Source: Streptomyces glaucescens (GTDB lineage Bacteria > Actinomycetota > Actinomycetes > Streptomycetales > Streptomycetaceae). Taken from it: a stretch of DNA of 64,000 bases. The stretch covers positions 868,001 through 932,000 of the forward strand of contig NZ_CP009438.1 of NCBI RefSeq assembly GCF_000761215.1, written 5' to 3'. Both the position numbers and the translations under genes were made by a program. Numbering within the stretch: the stretch's first letter is position 1; each line of letters begins with the position of its first letter. The notes under the pieces were generated by a model, which had not been told where the DNA came from, searched no databases, and saw nothing but the letters and a program-made list of their open reading frames with translations. Shown piece after piece: positions 9,101 to 17,415 of the stretch.

Positions 9101-10342
9101 CTAGCGGGCGGCGAGGAGCCTCGCCGCGTTCCGGAGCGTGTGCCGGGCCACGTTCTTGCCGAGCGTGATGCCCGCCTCGTCGGCGCTGCGGGTGTGGATG
9201 CCGGAGAGGACGCGGGCGTCCACGTTCTCGTCCGAGAGCTGCTTCCAGGTGGTGTACGTCCGGGTCACGCCGGGCGCGGTGGGGCTGGTCAGGTCGAACG
9301 GGGCGGTGCGCGGCCCGGCGAGCGTCGACAGCACGGCCTCGGCGGCGCCCGAGTAGGTGGTGTGGCCGCTCGGGTAGTCGGGGTGCGCGGGCGTGGTGTG
9401 CAGCGGCGTCCACTGCGGGTCCGGGTCGACGGATCCGGTGCGGATCGCCGTCACGGGACGCCAGCGCTCGTACGCGTACTTGCTGTCGGAGGTGGCGATC
9501 TGCGTGTCCACCAGGGCGACGTGGAAGAGCGCGACCAGCCGTGCCTGCCCGGCGACGCCCTGGTCCGTGCGGGACAGCGCCACCCGGAGCGGTTCGGTGT
9601 AGAGGGTGAGGGAGGAGCCGTACCAGAAGGCGGCGGTCTCCGTCTGGTGCGGGCTGCGCACCGTGCTGTCCGCGGCCCCGTACGCCCGGACCTCCGCGAG
9701 GTCGGCGGCGTGGCGGGCGGAATCGGGGGCGGGCGGCGGGCCGAGCCGGAACTGGTGCGGGCTGGTCAGCGTGAACGGCTGGGCGAGCCGGTTGCCGTAC
9801 TGGACGGCCGGCGCGTAGGCGGGCGGTGTCGGCTGCCAGACGCCGGGCGCCGCGGGCCGCACGGGGTACGGGGCGTTCACCGAGGCCGGGTCGAGGCCGT
9901 CGCCCTGCCGCGCGGCGAGGAGGAGGTCGGCCTGGCGCCGTCCGGCGGCGGTGCCGCGCCGCTCCGCCGGACCGTCCGGGATCGCGTCGAGTGTCGTGCG
10001 GAGCTTCGCGTCGAGCTGTTCGGTCCGGCCGGGCGCGAGGGCGACGAGGGCGCGGTGCACGGCCGCGGCGAGCGCCGCCTCCTGGTAGGGGCCGCGCTCC
10101 ACGCCCCGGGGCACGGCGCGGGTCGCCCGGGCCGCCGCGAGCCATCCGATGGCCCAGGTACGGCTGTTGGTGACCTGGGTGGGCGCACCGGCCGTCGCGA
10201 TGGTCTCGGCCGTGGTGTCGTACCAGGTGAAGGCCGTCGGGGTGCGGTCGGCCGCGGTGGCCTGCGGGACCGCGACGGAGGTGGTCAGCAGTGCCGCCGC
10301 GCCCAGCGCGACGAGGGCGGAGCGGGTTCTCGGCGTACTCAT
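9101..10342 (-). CDS. Secreted vanadium-dependent haloperoxidase-type PAP2 protein
   Basis: 413 residues. A signal peptide (ALVALGAAALLTTSVAV, cleavage near ATA-ADR) shows export. The vanadate/phosphate site is readable: K and R in SKYAYERWRPVTAIR, SGH in HPDYPSGHTTYSGAA, and R...H in DARVLSGIH, the last with the R-X5-H spacing of vanadium haloperoxidases and PAP2 phosphatases. Family members oxidise halides with peroxide or act as phosphatases; the sequence cannot separate the two. GAAGGA precedes the ATG at 10342. A small leader peptide gene lies 239 bp upstream on the same strand, which suggests that transcription starts there. Confidence 0.85.
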   Translation of the reverse strand: MSTPRTRSALVALGAAALLTTSVAVPQATAADRTPTAFTWYDTTAETIATAGAPTQVTNSRTWAIGWLAAARATRAVPRGVERGPYQEAALAAAVHRALVALAPGRTEQLDAKLRTTLDAIPDGPAERRGTAAGRRQADLLLAARQGDGLDPASVNAPYPVRPAAPGVWQPTPPAYAPAVQYGNRLAQPFTLTSPHQFRLGPPPAPDSARHAADLAEVRAYGAADSTVRSPHQTETAAFWYGSSLTLYTEPLRVALSRTDQGVAGQARLVALFHVALVDTQIATSDSKYAYERWRPVTAIRTGSVDPDPQWTPLHTTPAHPDYPSGHTTYSGAAEAVLSTLAGPRTAPFDLTSPTAPGVTRTYTTWKQLSDENVDARVLSGIHTRSADEAGITLGKNVARHTLRNAARLLAAR

Positions 10343-10580
10343 GCGGTGTCCTTCGGTCAGAGGGGTGCGGCGACGGCCCGGCCGGCGGGTCCCGGTCGAC
10401 CGCAATGATCGCGCAGGGTGGCACCCTGGTGGCGGAGCGCAAGTGTCGGCGTGCCCGGAGGGGGCGCCCACGTGTTCGGTGAGGAGGCCGAAGCCCGCCG
10501 GGGCGGCCGGGGCGGCATGCCGTCGAAGCCGCCGGCCACCCGGTGCGCGGTCCCGGAGGTGACCGGCGCGGTGGGGAAGT

Positions 10581-10655
10581 TCAGCTACATACCGCGGTGG
10601 TGACGCGCATCAGGTCGATGGCCCGCCGCCGGGAGAAGCGATCGAAGATCCGCAT
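10581..10655 (-). CDS. 24-residue putative regulatory leader peptide
   Basis: On the minus strand an ATG at 10655 opens 24 codons ending at 10581. The core SRRRAIDLMRV and the ending TTAVCS match, from memory, the family annotated in Streptomyces as putative leader peptide, which has a (R/H)xxDL(M/C)R core and ends with Cys. Such peptides are thought to sense cysteine or sulphur supply by translational attenuation of the downstream gene. The next gene on this strand is the haloperoxidase at 9101-10342. There is no ribosome site, but a near-consensus promoter puts the transcript start at the ATG. Between leader and gene, 10343-10580 holds no other gene; a 6-bp GGCGGC/GCCGCC hairpin lies around 10513-10535. 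Confidence 0.7.
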   Translation of the reverse strand: MRIFDRFSRRRAIDLMRVTTAVCS

Positions 10656-10662
10656 GCCGTCG

Positions 10663-10691
10663 AACGTAACGACGGGTCAGAAGCCGGTCAA
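10663..10691 (-). promoter_or_regulatory. Near-consensus promoter of the leader peptide
   Basis: On the minus strand, TTGACC (10691-10686), 17-nt spacer, TACGTT (10668-10663). The expected start falls on or next to the ATG at 10655, so the leader is probably translated from a leaderless mRNA. Confidence 0.65.
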
Positions 10692-10798
10692 TACAGGTCG
10701 GGCGGCTTCGCGGGACCCGCAACGGCACTGCCACGGCACTGTCGTGACGCTGTCATGCGCGCGTTACAAGCGGCCGGGACGGGCCGGGCCGCCGCCCC

Positions 10799-10827
10799 TT
10801 GCCCCGGGCCCGGCAGGCTCCTACCCT
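10799..10827 (+). promoter_or_regulatory. Promoter for leaderless MFS transporter mRNA
   Basis: TTGCCC (10799-10804), 17-nt spacer, TACCCT (10822-10827), then 7 nt to a GTG start at 10835. There is no ribosome site in between. Confidence 0.65.
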
Positions 10828-10834
10828 GGCTTTT

Positions 10835-12079
10835 GTGCCGCAAATAAACAAAACCCGTTCGCACAGCGTCGTGCCGGGTCCCGCCGGCGACCTCGCCCGG
10901 CTCCGCGCAGCCCTGACCACCTTCTTCGCCCTCGACGGTTTCGTCTTCGCCGGGTGGGTCGTCCGCATCCCCGCCATCAAGGAACAGACCGGCGCCTCCC
11001 CCAGCACCCTCGGTCTCGCCCTGCTCGGCGTCTCCGCCGGTGCGGTCGTCACGATGGTCCTCACCGGACGGCTCTGCCGCAGGTTCGGCAACCACCAGGT
11101 CACCGTCGCCTGCGCGGTCCTGCTGTCGCTCAGCGTCGCCCTGCCCCCGCTCACCCACTCCGTGCTCGCCCTCGGCGCGGTGCTGCTGGTCTTCGGCGCG
11201 GCGTACGGCGGGATCAACGTCGCCTTCAACAGCGCCGCGGTCGAGCTGGTCGCCGCCCTGCGACGGCCGGTCATGCCGAGCTTCCACGCCGCGTTCAGCC
11301 TGGGCGGCATGATCGGCGCGGGACTGGGCGCACTGGTCGCGGGCGCCCTGTCCCCCACCCGCCACCTGATGATCCTGGCCCTGACCGGCCTGCTCGTGAC
11401 CGCCCTCGCGGCACCGACGCTGCTGCGCCACCGGCCGCCGAAGCCGCCGGAAACAGGGAATCCGCCCCGGCCGCCGGAGCGCACGGCCGGCGGACGGGCC
11501 GCCCCGAGCGGCCAGCCCCGCCCCCGCCCCGACCGCCGCACCCGTGCGCTGGTGGCCGTCTTCGGCCTGATCGCCCTGTGCACGGCGTACGGCGAGGGCG
11601 CACTCGCCGACTGGGGCGCGCTCCACCTGGAGCAGGACCTCGACGCCTCCCCTGGCGTCGCGGCGATCGGCTACTCCTGCTTCGCGCTCGCCATGACCCT
11701 GGGCCGGCTGAGCGGAACGGTCCTGCTGGAACGTTTCGGCCGGACCCGCACCGTGGTCGCGGGCGGTGCAACCGCGGCGGCCGGCATGCTGCTCGGCTCG
11801 CTGGCGCCCTCGCTGTGGGCCGCGCTGCTCGGTTTCGCGGTGGCCGGCCTCGGCCTCGCCAACCTCTTCCCGGTCGCGGTGGAGCGGGCGGGCGCGCTCG
11901 CCGGTCCCGGCGGGGTGGCGGTCGCCTCCACGCTGGGCTACGGGGGCATGCTCCTGGGCCCGCCCGTCATCGGCTTCATGGCCGACTGGTTCTCCCTGCC
12001 GGCCGCCCTGACCAGCGTGGCGGCACTCGCCGCGGTGGCCGCGCTGATCGGGGTCGCGACCCGGCGCGTCACGGCGTAG
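10835..12079 (+). CDS. Major facilitator superfamily transporter
   Basis: 414 residues with about 12 membrane segments. After a short basic start comes ALTTFFALDGFVFAGWVVRIPAIK, typical of the MFS subgroup related to fucose and YbjJ-type permeases; the loop after TM2 is LTGRLCRRFGN, the MFS motif A. A long Pro/Arg-rich central loop (about residues 195-230) separates the two six-helix halves, the second starting ALVAVFGLIALCTAYGEGALADWGALHL. The substrate is unknown. GTG 10835 was chosen because the promoter places the transcript start there; a start further upstream would lie inside the promoter. Confidence 0.85.
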   Translation: MPQINKTRSHSVVPGPAGDLARLRAALTTFFALDGFVFAGWVVRIPAIKEQTGASPSTLGLALLGVSAGAVVTMVLTGRLCRRFGNHQVTVACAVLLSLSVALPPLTHSVLALGAVLLVFGAAYGGINVAFNSAAVELVAALRRPVMPSFHAAFSLGGMIGAGLGALVAGALSPTRHLMILALTGLLVTALAAPTLLRHRPPKPPETGNPPRPPERTAGGRAAPSGQPRPRPDRRTRALVAVFGLIALCTAYGEGALADWGALHLEQDLDASPGVAAIGYSCFALAMTLGRLSGTVLLERFGRTRTVVAGGATAAAGMLLGSLAPSLWAALLGFAVAGLGLANLFPVAVERAGALAGPGGVAVASTLGYGGMLLGPPVIGFMADWFSLPAALTSVAALAAVAALIGVATRRVTA

Positions 12080-12163
12080 CGGAGCCGGAGCACGTTGTAC
12101 GCGCCGGGGCGGCGGGAAAAACGCCTTGCCCCGGAGCGTGTTCCGTCCGGCAGACTCCGCACC

Positions 12164-12907
12164 ATGGAATCCACTGCTCTGGAGACAGGCCGCTACCTCG
12201 AGATCCTCGACAGGGAAGGCCGATCGCTCGCCTCCGCCGCCGAGCGGGCCGGGACCGGCGCGAAGGTGCCGACCTGCCCCGACTGGCAGGTGCGCGACCT
12301 GTTGCGGCACACCGGCACGGTGCACGGCTGGGCCGCCTCGTACATCCGGGAAGGGCACACCGAGGGGCGCCCCCTCGGCGATCCGCCGGACCTCGACGGC
12401 CCCGAACTGGTCGCCTGGTACCGGGAGGAGCACCGCCGCCTCGTCGACACGCTCGCCGCGGCGGCGCCGGACGTGGCGTGCTGGGCGTTCCTGCCCGCGC
12501 CCTCGCCCCTGGAGTTCTGGGCCCGCCGGCAGGCCCACGAGACCGCCGTGCACCGCTTCGACGCGGAGGCGGCGCTCGGCGGCGTCCCGGGCCGGGTGGA
12601 CGGCGACTTCGCGACGGACGGCATCGACGAGCTGCTGCGCGGCTTCCAGGCCCGCTCCCGGAGCCGGGTGCGCACGGACGAGCCCCGCACGCTGCGCGTG
12701 CGCGCCACCGACACGGACGCGGTGTGGACCGTACGGCTGTCGCCGGAACCGCCGGTGACGACGCGGGGCGCCTCGGGCGAGGCCGACTGCGAACTGTCCG
12801 GCCGTGCCGAGGAGTTGTACCTGGCGCTGTGGAACCGGCTGCCCGTTCCCTCGGTGACCGGCGACCGGGCGCTGGCCGAGCTGTGGCGGGAGCGCTCGGC
12901 CGTGTGA
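12164..12907 (+). CDS. Maleylpyruvate isomerase family mycothiol-dependent enzyme
   Basis: 247 residues of the DinB-like fold. The N-terminal helix YLEILDREGRSLASAAERAG, then VPTCPDWQVRDLLRHTGTVHGW, carries the conserved CPDW and the first metal-ligand His; FWARRQAHETAVHRFDAEAA gives the HExxxHRxD ligands. A C-terminal domain begins near residue 165. Members use mycothiol as cofactor and zinc as metal; the substrate here is unknown. A -10 like CAGACT (12151-12156) lies 7 nt before the ATG at 12164 with TTGCCC further up, so the mRNA may be leaderless. Confidence 0.85.
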   Translation: MESTALETGRYLEILDREGRSLASAAERAGTGAKVPTCPDWQVRDLLRHTGTVHGWAASYIREGHTEGRPLGDPPDLDGPELVAWYREEHRRLVDTLAAAAPDVACWAFLPAPSPLEFWARRQAHETAVHRFDAEAALGGVPGRVDGDFATDGIDELLRGFQARSRSRVRTDEPRTLRVRATDTDAVWTVRLSPEPPVTTRGASGEADCELSGRAEELYLALWNRLPVPSVTGDRALAELWRERSAV

Positions 12908-12980
12908 GTCCGCGCCCGCGGGCTCGGCCCGCCGCACGCCGGACTCGGCCCCGCGCGTCCGCACCGGCCCTGCCCGCGCG

Positions 12981-13040
12981 GGCCCAGTCCGACGTGCCGG
13001 GGCTCAGTCCGACGACTCCGGGCTCAGTCCGACGACTCCG
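12981..13040 (+). repeat. 20-bp tandem repeat at the end of the MarR gene
   Basis: GGCTCAGTCCGACGACTCCG occurs at 13001-13020 and 13021-13040, and a diverged copy at 12981-13000. The MarR stop codon is inside the last copy, so the duplication has spread into the 3' flank of the gene. Confidence 0.75.
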
Positions 13041-13431
13041 GGCTCAGCATGCGGGTCAGCACCGCCCGCTGCACCGGCAGCACCTCGGCGTGCAGGGCGC
13101 GCCCCTTGTCGGTGAGGGCAACCCGCACCCCGCGCCGGTCCTCCGGGCACATGCCCCGGCTGACCAGCCCGTCCTTCTCCAGCCGCGCGATCAGCCGGGA
13201 GAGCGCGCTCTGGCTGAGGTGGACGTGCTCGGAGATCTCCTGCACGCGGTAGCTGCAGGGGCCCTTCGGCGTCTCGCCCTCGGCCAGCACGTCGAGGACC
13301 TCGAAGTCACTGGCGCACAGGCCGTGCCCGTGCAGGGCCCGGTCGAGTTCCCACTGGGTGTGCGCGTGCAGCGCGAGGATGCCCCGCCACTGCTCCACAA
13401 GCGCCTGCTCGGCCGCCTTCTTCGCCGCCAT
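13024..13431 (-). CDS. MarR-family transcriptional regulator
   Basis: 135 residues. The winged helix is clear: VQEISEHVHLSQSALSRLIARLEKDGLV, then MCPEDRRGVRVALTDKGR for the wing. Divergent from an MFS exporter, with dyad operators in the shared 85-bp promoter, so it most likely represses itself and the exporter until a drug-like ligand binds. On the minus strand TACGGT lies 6 nt before the ATG at 13431, suggesting a leaderless mRNA. The last residues (LSPESSD) are encoded by a 20-bp repeat. Confidence 0.9.
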   Translation of the reverse strand: MAAKKAAEQALVEQWRGILALHAHTQWELDRALHGHGLCASDFEVLDVLAEGETPKGPCSYRVQEISEHVHLSQSALSRLIARLEKDGLVSRGMCPEDRRGVRVALTDKGRALHAEVLPVQRAVLTRMLSPESSD

Positions 13432-13481
13432 GTTCGCACCGTAGCAGAGAAGTCGCTTTGTTGCATCGACATTAAATGCGT

Positions 13482-13509
13482 TTGCATTGGATGCAGGTGC
13501 ATGTACTGT
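13482..13509 (+). promoter_or_regulatory. MFS exporter promoter overlapped by two TGCAT dyads
   Basis: TTGCAT (13482-13487), 16-nt spacer, TACTGT (13504-13509), then 7 nt to ATG 13517. Two perfect dyads cover the -35 and spacer: TGCAT-TGG-ATGCA (13483-13495) and ATGCA-GG-TGCAT (13491-13502), sharing a half site. A MarR dimer there would block the polymerase. Confidence 0.65.
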
Positions 13510-13516
13510 CCCTGCC

Positions 13517-15004
13517 ATGACCTCTCCGCTCACCGCTTCCACACCCGAGGTGCGGCCCGAGGTGCGCTGGACACCCCGGCTGTGGGGCACCCTGCTCGTG
13601 CTCTGCGCCGCGATGTTCCTCGACGCGCTGGACGTGTCCATGGTCGGCGTGGCCCTGCCGTCCATCGGCGCCGACCTGGGCCTGTCCACCTCGACCCTGC
13701 AATGGATCGTCAGCGGCTACATCCTCGGCTACGGCGGCCTGCTGCTGCTCGGCGGACGCACCGCCGACCTGCTGGGCCGGCGCCGGGTCTTCCTGGTGGC
13801 CCTGGGTGTCTTCGCCCTCGCCTCGCTCCTCGGCGGACTCGTCGACTCCGGCCCGCTCCTCATCGCCAGCCGCTTCGTCAAGGGACTGAGCGCGGCCTTC
13901 ACCGCCCCGGCCGGCCTGTCGATCATCACCACGACGTTCCCCGAAGGGCCGCTGCGCAACCGGGCCCTGTCCATCTACACCACCTGCGCCGCCACCGGCT
14001 TCTCGATGGGCCTGGTGCTGTCGGGCCTGCTCACCGAGGCGAGCTGGCGGCTGACCATGCTGCTGCCCGCGCCCATCGCCCTGGTCGCGCTGGCCGCCGG
14101 TCTGAAGCTGCTCCCGCACAGCGCCCGCGAACGCGACCACCGCGGCTACGACATCCCCGGCGCCGTCCTCGGCACCGCCGCCATGCTGCTGCTGGTGTTC
14201 ACCGTCGTCCAGGCCCCGGAGGCCGGCTGGGCCGCCGCCCGCACCCTGCTGTCCTTCCTGGCGGTGGCCGTGCTGCTGACGGCGTTCGTGCTGGTCGAGC
14301 GGCGCTCGCCGGGGCCGCTGGTGCGGCTCGGCGTGCTGCGTTCCGGCACCCAGGTGCGCGCCCAGCTCGGCGCCATGGCCTTCTTCGGCTCGTACGTCGG
14401 CTTCCAGTTCCTGGTCACCCTGTACATGCAGTCGCTGCTGGGCTGGTCCGCGCTGCACACGGCGCTCGCCTTCCTGCCGGCGGGCGCGCTGGTGGCGGTG
14501 TCGTCGACGAAGGTCGGCGCGATCGTCGACCGGTTCGGCACCCCGCGCCTGATCGCCGTCGGCTTCGGGCTGATGGTCGCCGGTTACGCGCTCTTCCTCG
14601 GCGTCGACCTCCACCCGGTCTACGCGGTGGCGATCCTGCCGAGCATGCTGCTGATCGGCGCCGCCTGCGCACTGGTCTTCCCGTCGCTGAACATCCAGGC
14701 CACCAACGGGGTCGACGACCACGAGCAGGGCATGGTCTCCGGACTCCTCAACACCTCGGTGCAGGTCGGCGGCGCGATCTTCCTCGCCGTGGTGACGGCG
14801 GTGGTCACCGCCCACACCCCGGAGAACGCCGGCCCACAGGCCGTCCTCGACAGCTACCGGCCGGGCCTGCTCGTGGTCACGGGCATCGCCGTGGCCGGCC
14901 TGCTGATCGCCCTGACCGGTCTGCGCGACCGGCCCGCGCGGGCATCGGTCGTGGTCGCCAGGTCCACCACCCCGGAGGCGGAACGCGTCCCGGTACGCGA
15001 CTAG
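13517..15004 (+). CDS. MFS transporter, DHA2 (14-TMS) drug/proton antiporter type
   Basis: 495 residues, about 14 membrane segments. The first carries LDALDVSMVGVALPSIGADL, the motif D1 of DHA2 exporters, followed by WIVSGYILGYGGLLLLGGRTADLLGRRRVF (motifs B/A); a motif C-like stretch is near YTTCAATGFSMGLVLSGLL. Such proteins export antibiotics, biocides or dyes. It is divergent from a MarR regulator. The ATG at 13517 follows a -10 by 7 nt; no ribosome site is present. Confidence 0.9.
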   Translation: MTSPLTASTPEVRPEVRWTPRLWGTLLVLCAAMFLDALDVSMVGVALPSIGADLGLSTSTLQWIVSGYILGYGGLLLLGGRTADLLGRRRVFLVALGVFALASLLGGLVDSGPLLIASRFVKGLSAAFTAPAGLSIITTTFPEGPLRNRALSIYTTCAATGFSMGLVLSGLLTEASWRLTMLLPAPIALVALAAGLKLLPHSARERDHRGYDIPGAVLGTAAMLLLVFTVVQAPEAGWAAARTLLSFLAVAVLLTAFVLVERRSPGPLVRLGVLRSGTQVRAQLGAMAFFGSYVGFQFLVTLYMQSLLGWSALHTALAFLPAGALVAVSSTKVGAIVDRFGTPRLIAVGFGLMVAGYALFLGVDLHPVYAVAILPSMLLIGAACALVFPSLNIQATNGVDDHEQGMVSGLLNTSVQVGGAIFLAVVTAVVTAHTPENAGPQAVLDSYRPGLLVVTGIAVAGLLIALTGLRDRPARASVVVARSTTPEAERVPVRD

Positions 15005-15040
15005 GGGGTCCGCCACCCGAGCGCGCCCGGCGGGGCAGGC

Positions 15041-15069
15041 TTGCCCGCCGGGCGCGCGGCTGTGAGACT
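15041..15069 (+). promoter_or_regulatory. Promoter for leaderless small membrane protein
   Basis: TTGCCC (15041-15046), 17-nt spacer, GAGACT (15064-15069), 6 nt before ATG 15076. The spacer has a GCCGGGCGCGCGGC-type GC run. Part of the -35 region also forms a GCCCGGCGGG-CAGGCTTG-CCCGCCGGGC hairpin (about 15025-15052) that could terminate the upstream MFS transcript. Confidence 0.5.
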
Positions 15070-15075
15070 CGCGGC

Positions 15076-15360
15076 ATGACCGGACACGGGGGACGGCGCA
15101 GTCAGGCCGAACGGGACGCGATCACCGTCGAGATCGGATACGCGCTGTGCAGCGCGGCGTTCGCGGCGGCGGTGGTCTTCGGGGCGATCGCCGGTCCGGC
15201 GCTGCTGTTCGAGCTGCCGCGCACGCTGTCCGCGCTGCTGCTGCACACCGGCCAGGTGGTCGCACCGGTGCTGTTCGCGGCCCGGGTGATCACCGTGCTG
15301 GTCCGTTTCCGGACGGCACCTCAGCCGAGCCAGCCCGGTCGCACCAACCCGGACTCGTAG
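15076..15360 (+). CDS. Small two-helix membrane protein, DUF6332-like
   Basis: 94 residues. A polar start (RRSQAERDAITVEIGYALCS) leads into two hydrophobic helices (AAFAAAVVFGAIAGPALLF; GQVVAPVLFAARVITVLV). From memory this matches the Streptomyces DUF6332 family, which has no known function. Its last 40 bp overlap, on the opposite strand, the end of the response regulator gene, an unusually long convergent overlap. Confidence 0.65.
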   Translation: MTGHGGRRSQAERDAITVEIGYALCSAAFAAAVVFGAIAGPALLFELPRTLSALLLHTGQVVAPVLFAARVITVLVRFRTAPQPSQPGRTNPDS

Positions 15361-15986
15361 GCCAGCACGACGAGCTGGGCCCGGTCGCGGGCGCCCAGCT
15401 TCACCATCGTGCGGCTCACATGGGTCTTGGCGGTGAGCGGGCTGACGACCAGGCGGCGGGCGATCTCCTCGTTGGACAGCCCGATGCCGACCAGGGCCAT
15501 CACCTCCCGCTCCCGCTCGGTGAGCGAGGTCAGCGCGCCGGCCGCCGCGGGCTCCTTGGAGCGGGCGGCGAACTCCGCGATCAGCCGCCGGGTCACCCCC
15601 GGGGACAGCAGGGCGTCACCGGCCACCACCGCCCGGACCGCGCGCAGCAGTTCGTCCGGTTCGGTGTCCTTCACCAGGAAACCGGAAGCGCCCCCACGGA
15701 TGGCCTCGAAGACGTACTCGTCCAGCTCGAACGTGGTCAGCATGATCACCTTGGTCTCCGCGAGCGCGGCGTCCCCGGTGATCCGGCGGGTCGCGGCGAG
15801 TCCGTCGAGGGCGGGCATGCGGATGTCCATCAGCACGACGCCGGGGCGCAGTTCGCGCACCGCGCGCAGCGCCTCCTCGCCGTCGGCGGCCTCCGCGACG
15901 ACCTCGATGTCCGGCTGCGCGTCCAGCAGCGCGCGGAACCCGGCGCGCACCAGATGCTGGTCGTCGGCGAGCAGTACACGGATCAC
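15321..15986 (-). CDS. NarL/LuxR-type response regulator
   Basis: 221 residues. Receiver domain at 1-120 with the acidic pair DD (8-9), phosphorylation site Asp54 in VVLMDIRMP and the Lys in SGFLVKDTEP. The LuxR helix-turn-helix at about 150-215 reads LTEREREVMALVGIGLSNEEIARRL. It is the second gene of a two-component pair: its ATG overlaps the kinase stop by 4 bp (ATGA), so translation is coupled. The regulated target is unknown. Confidence 0.93.
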   Translation of the reverse strand: MIRVLLADDQHLVRAGFRALLDAQPDIEVVAEAADGEEALRAVRELRPGVVLMDIRMPALDGLAATRRITGDAALAETKVIMLTTFELDEYVFEAIRGGASGFLVKDTEPDELLRAVRAVVAGDALLSPGVTRRLIAEFAARSKEPAAAGALTSLTEREREVMALVGIGLSNEEIARRLVVSPLTAKTHVSRTMVKLGARDRAQLVVLAYESGLVRPGWLG

Positions 15987-17206
15987 CGGTCCTCCTCCTC
16001 GGGCCGCGGCGGCGACAGCGGCAGTACGGCGTCCACCCGGAACCCTCCGCCGGGCCGCGGACCCGCCTCGATGGTGCCCCCCAGTGCGGCGGCCCGCTCC
16101 CGCATCCCGGCCAGACCGTTCCCGCCGCCCCCCGCGTCGGCGCCGGTCGCGGGCCCGTCGTCGTCGATCCGCAGCCGCAGCGTGCCGCGGTCACCGGTGA
16201 GCCGCACGCGCGCGTTGCGGGACCCGGAGTGGCGTACGACGTTGGTGAGCGCCTCCTGGACGATCCGGAAGGCGGCGAGGTCCGCGGCCGGGGGCAATCG
16301 CGGAGCCGTGCCGTCGACCCGGACCGTGAGGCCCGCGTCGGCCGCCGCCTCGACCAGCTCGGGCAGCCGGTCCAGGCCGGGGGCGGGGGCGCGCGGCGCG
16401 GCACCGGGGGCGCGCAGCGTGTCGAGCACCTGGCGGACCTCGCCCAGCGCCTCCTTGCTCGCACCCTTGATGGTGGTCAGCGCGGTGCGCGCCTGCTCGG
16501 GGTCTGAGTCGAGCAGGGCGAGCCCGACACCCGCCTGCACATTGATCACGGAGAGGCTGTGCGCGAGGACGTCGTGCAGCTCGCGGGCGATCCGCAGCCG
16601 TTCCTCGTCGGCGCGGCGCCGCGCCGCCTGGGCCCGCTCGGCGCGTTCCCGGGCCCACTGCTCACGCCGGGCCCGGGCCAGCTCGGCGAGGGCGACGATC
16701 GCGACCACCCAGGCGGCGACCACCGCCTCCTGCGTCCAGGAGGCGGGCACGTCCCCGGACGGCGACAGCCACCGGTAGAGCCAGTGTGCGACCAGCACAT
16801 GCGCCGCCCACAGCATTCCGAGCGCCGCCCAGGCGGCCTTGCGGTGCCCGGCGACGACCGCGGCGAAACAGGCGACCGCGACGGTCAGCAGCACCGGCCC
16901 GTACGGGTATCCGGCACCCAGACAGACCGCCACGGCCGCCGCCGTCCCGAACACCACGGCCCGGGGATGCCGGTGCCGCCACAGCAGCTGCCCCGCGGCC
17001 AGCACCAGCAGCACCCGGGCGAAGGGGTCGAGGGCCGCCCGCTCGCCCTCCTGGCCGCGCGCGGCGAACTGCGAGCCCACCAGGACGAACACGGTGAGCA
17101 GCGCCGTGGAACGCCACGGCCACCGGGCCGGCCGCCCCGCATCGTCCGGGCGGTCCCCCCACGGCGGACCGTGCCGCCACCGTCGGGGCGGGCCGCCCGG
17201 GCTCAC
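15983..17206 (-). CDS. Sensor histidine kinase (HisKA_3 / NarX-type)
   Basis: 407 residues. Five or so hydrophobic segments in the first half (for example LTVFVLVGSQFAARG, VLLTVAVACFAAVVAG, AVVAAWVVAIVALAELA) with almost no extracellular domain. The HisKA_3 box is ELHDVLAHSLSVINVQ, with the phosphorylated His, and the ATPase domain has EALTNVVRHSG (N box) and GGGGNGLAGMRERAAALGG (G box). It passes phosphate to the adjacent response regulator. GTG 17206 was chosen because GGAGGAG lies 6 nt upstream. The small sensor region suggests sensing of membrane or cell-envelope state. Confidence 0.92.
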   Translation of the reverse strand: MSPGGPPRRWRHGPPWGDRPDDAGRPARWPWRSTALLTVFVLVGSQFAARGQEGERAALDPFARVLLVLAAGQLLWRHRHPRAVVFGTAAAVAVCLGAGYPYGPVLLTVAVACFAAVVAGHRKAAWAALGMLWAAHVLVAHWLYRWLSPSGDVPASWTQEAVVAAWVVAIVALAELARARREQWARERAERAQAARRRADEERLRIARELHDVLAHSLSVINVQAGVGLALLDSDPEQARTALTTIKGASKEALGEVRQVLDTLRAPGAAPRAPAPGLDRLPELVEAAADAGLTVRVDGTAPRLPPAADLAAFRIVQEALTNVVRHSGSRNARVRLTGDRGTLRLRIDDDGPATGADAGGGGNGLAGMRERAAALGGTIEAGPRPGGGFRVDAVLPLSPPRPEEEDR

Positions 17207-17415
17207 ACGCTGCTCCTCCACGACGGCCACGCTAGACGCCGGCCGGGGAGTCCGCGTCACTCGCGGGAGGTGGTCACCCGTACTCCTCACGGGGTACGTC
17301 CGCCCGGGACCGGTCATACAGGAAGAAGCTGCCGTGTGCCGCCGCCGTTGCCGCCGTGCGCGTGCGCAGGGAGTGGTCCGGCGCGGACGGCGGTCTCTTG
17401 CCCCCCGTCCTCGGG

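Noticed and set aside
4920..10442. Long minus-strand frames opposite the NAGPA, gap and haloperoxidase genes
   Set aside because: Arg/Gly/Val-rich products without motifs; the other strand has the real genes.
10543..15360. A 1605-codon plus-strand open frame
   Set aside because: It crosses several genes with clear motifs in other frames; long open frames on all strands are expected at this GC content.
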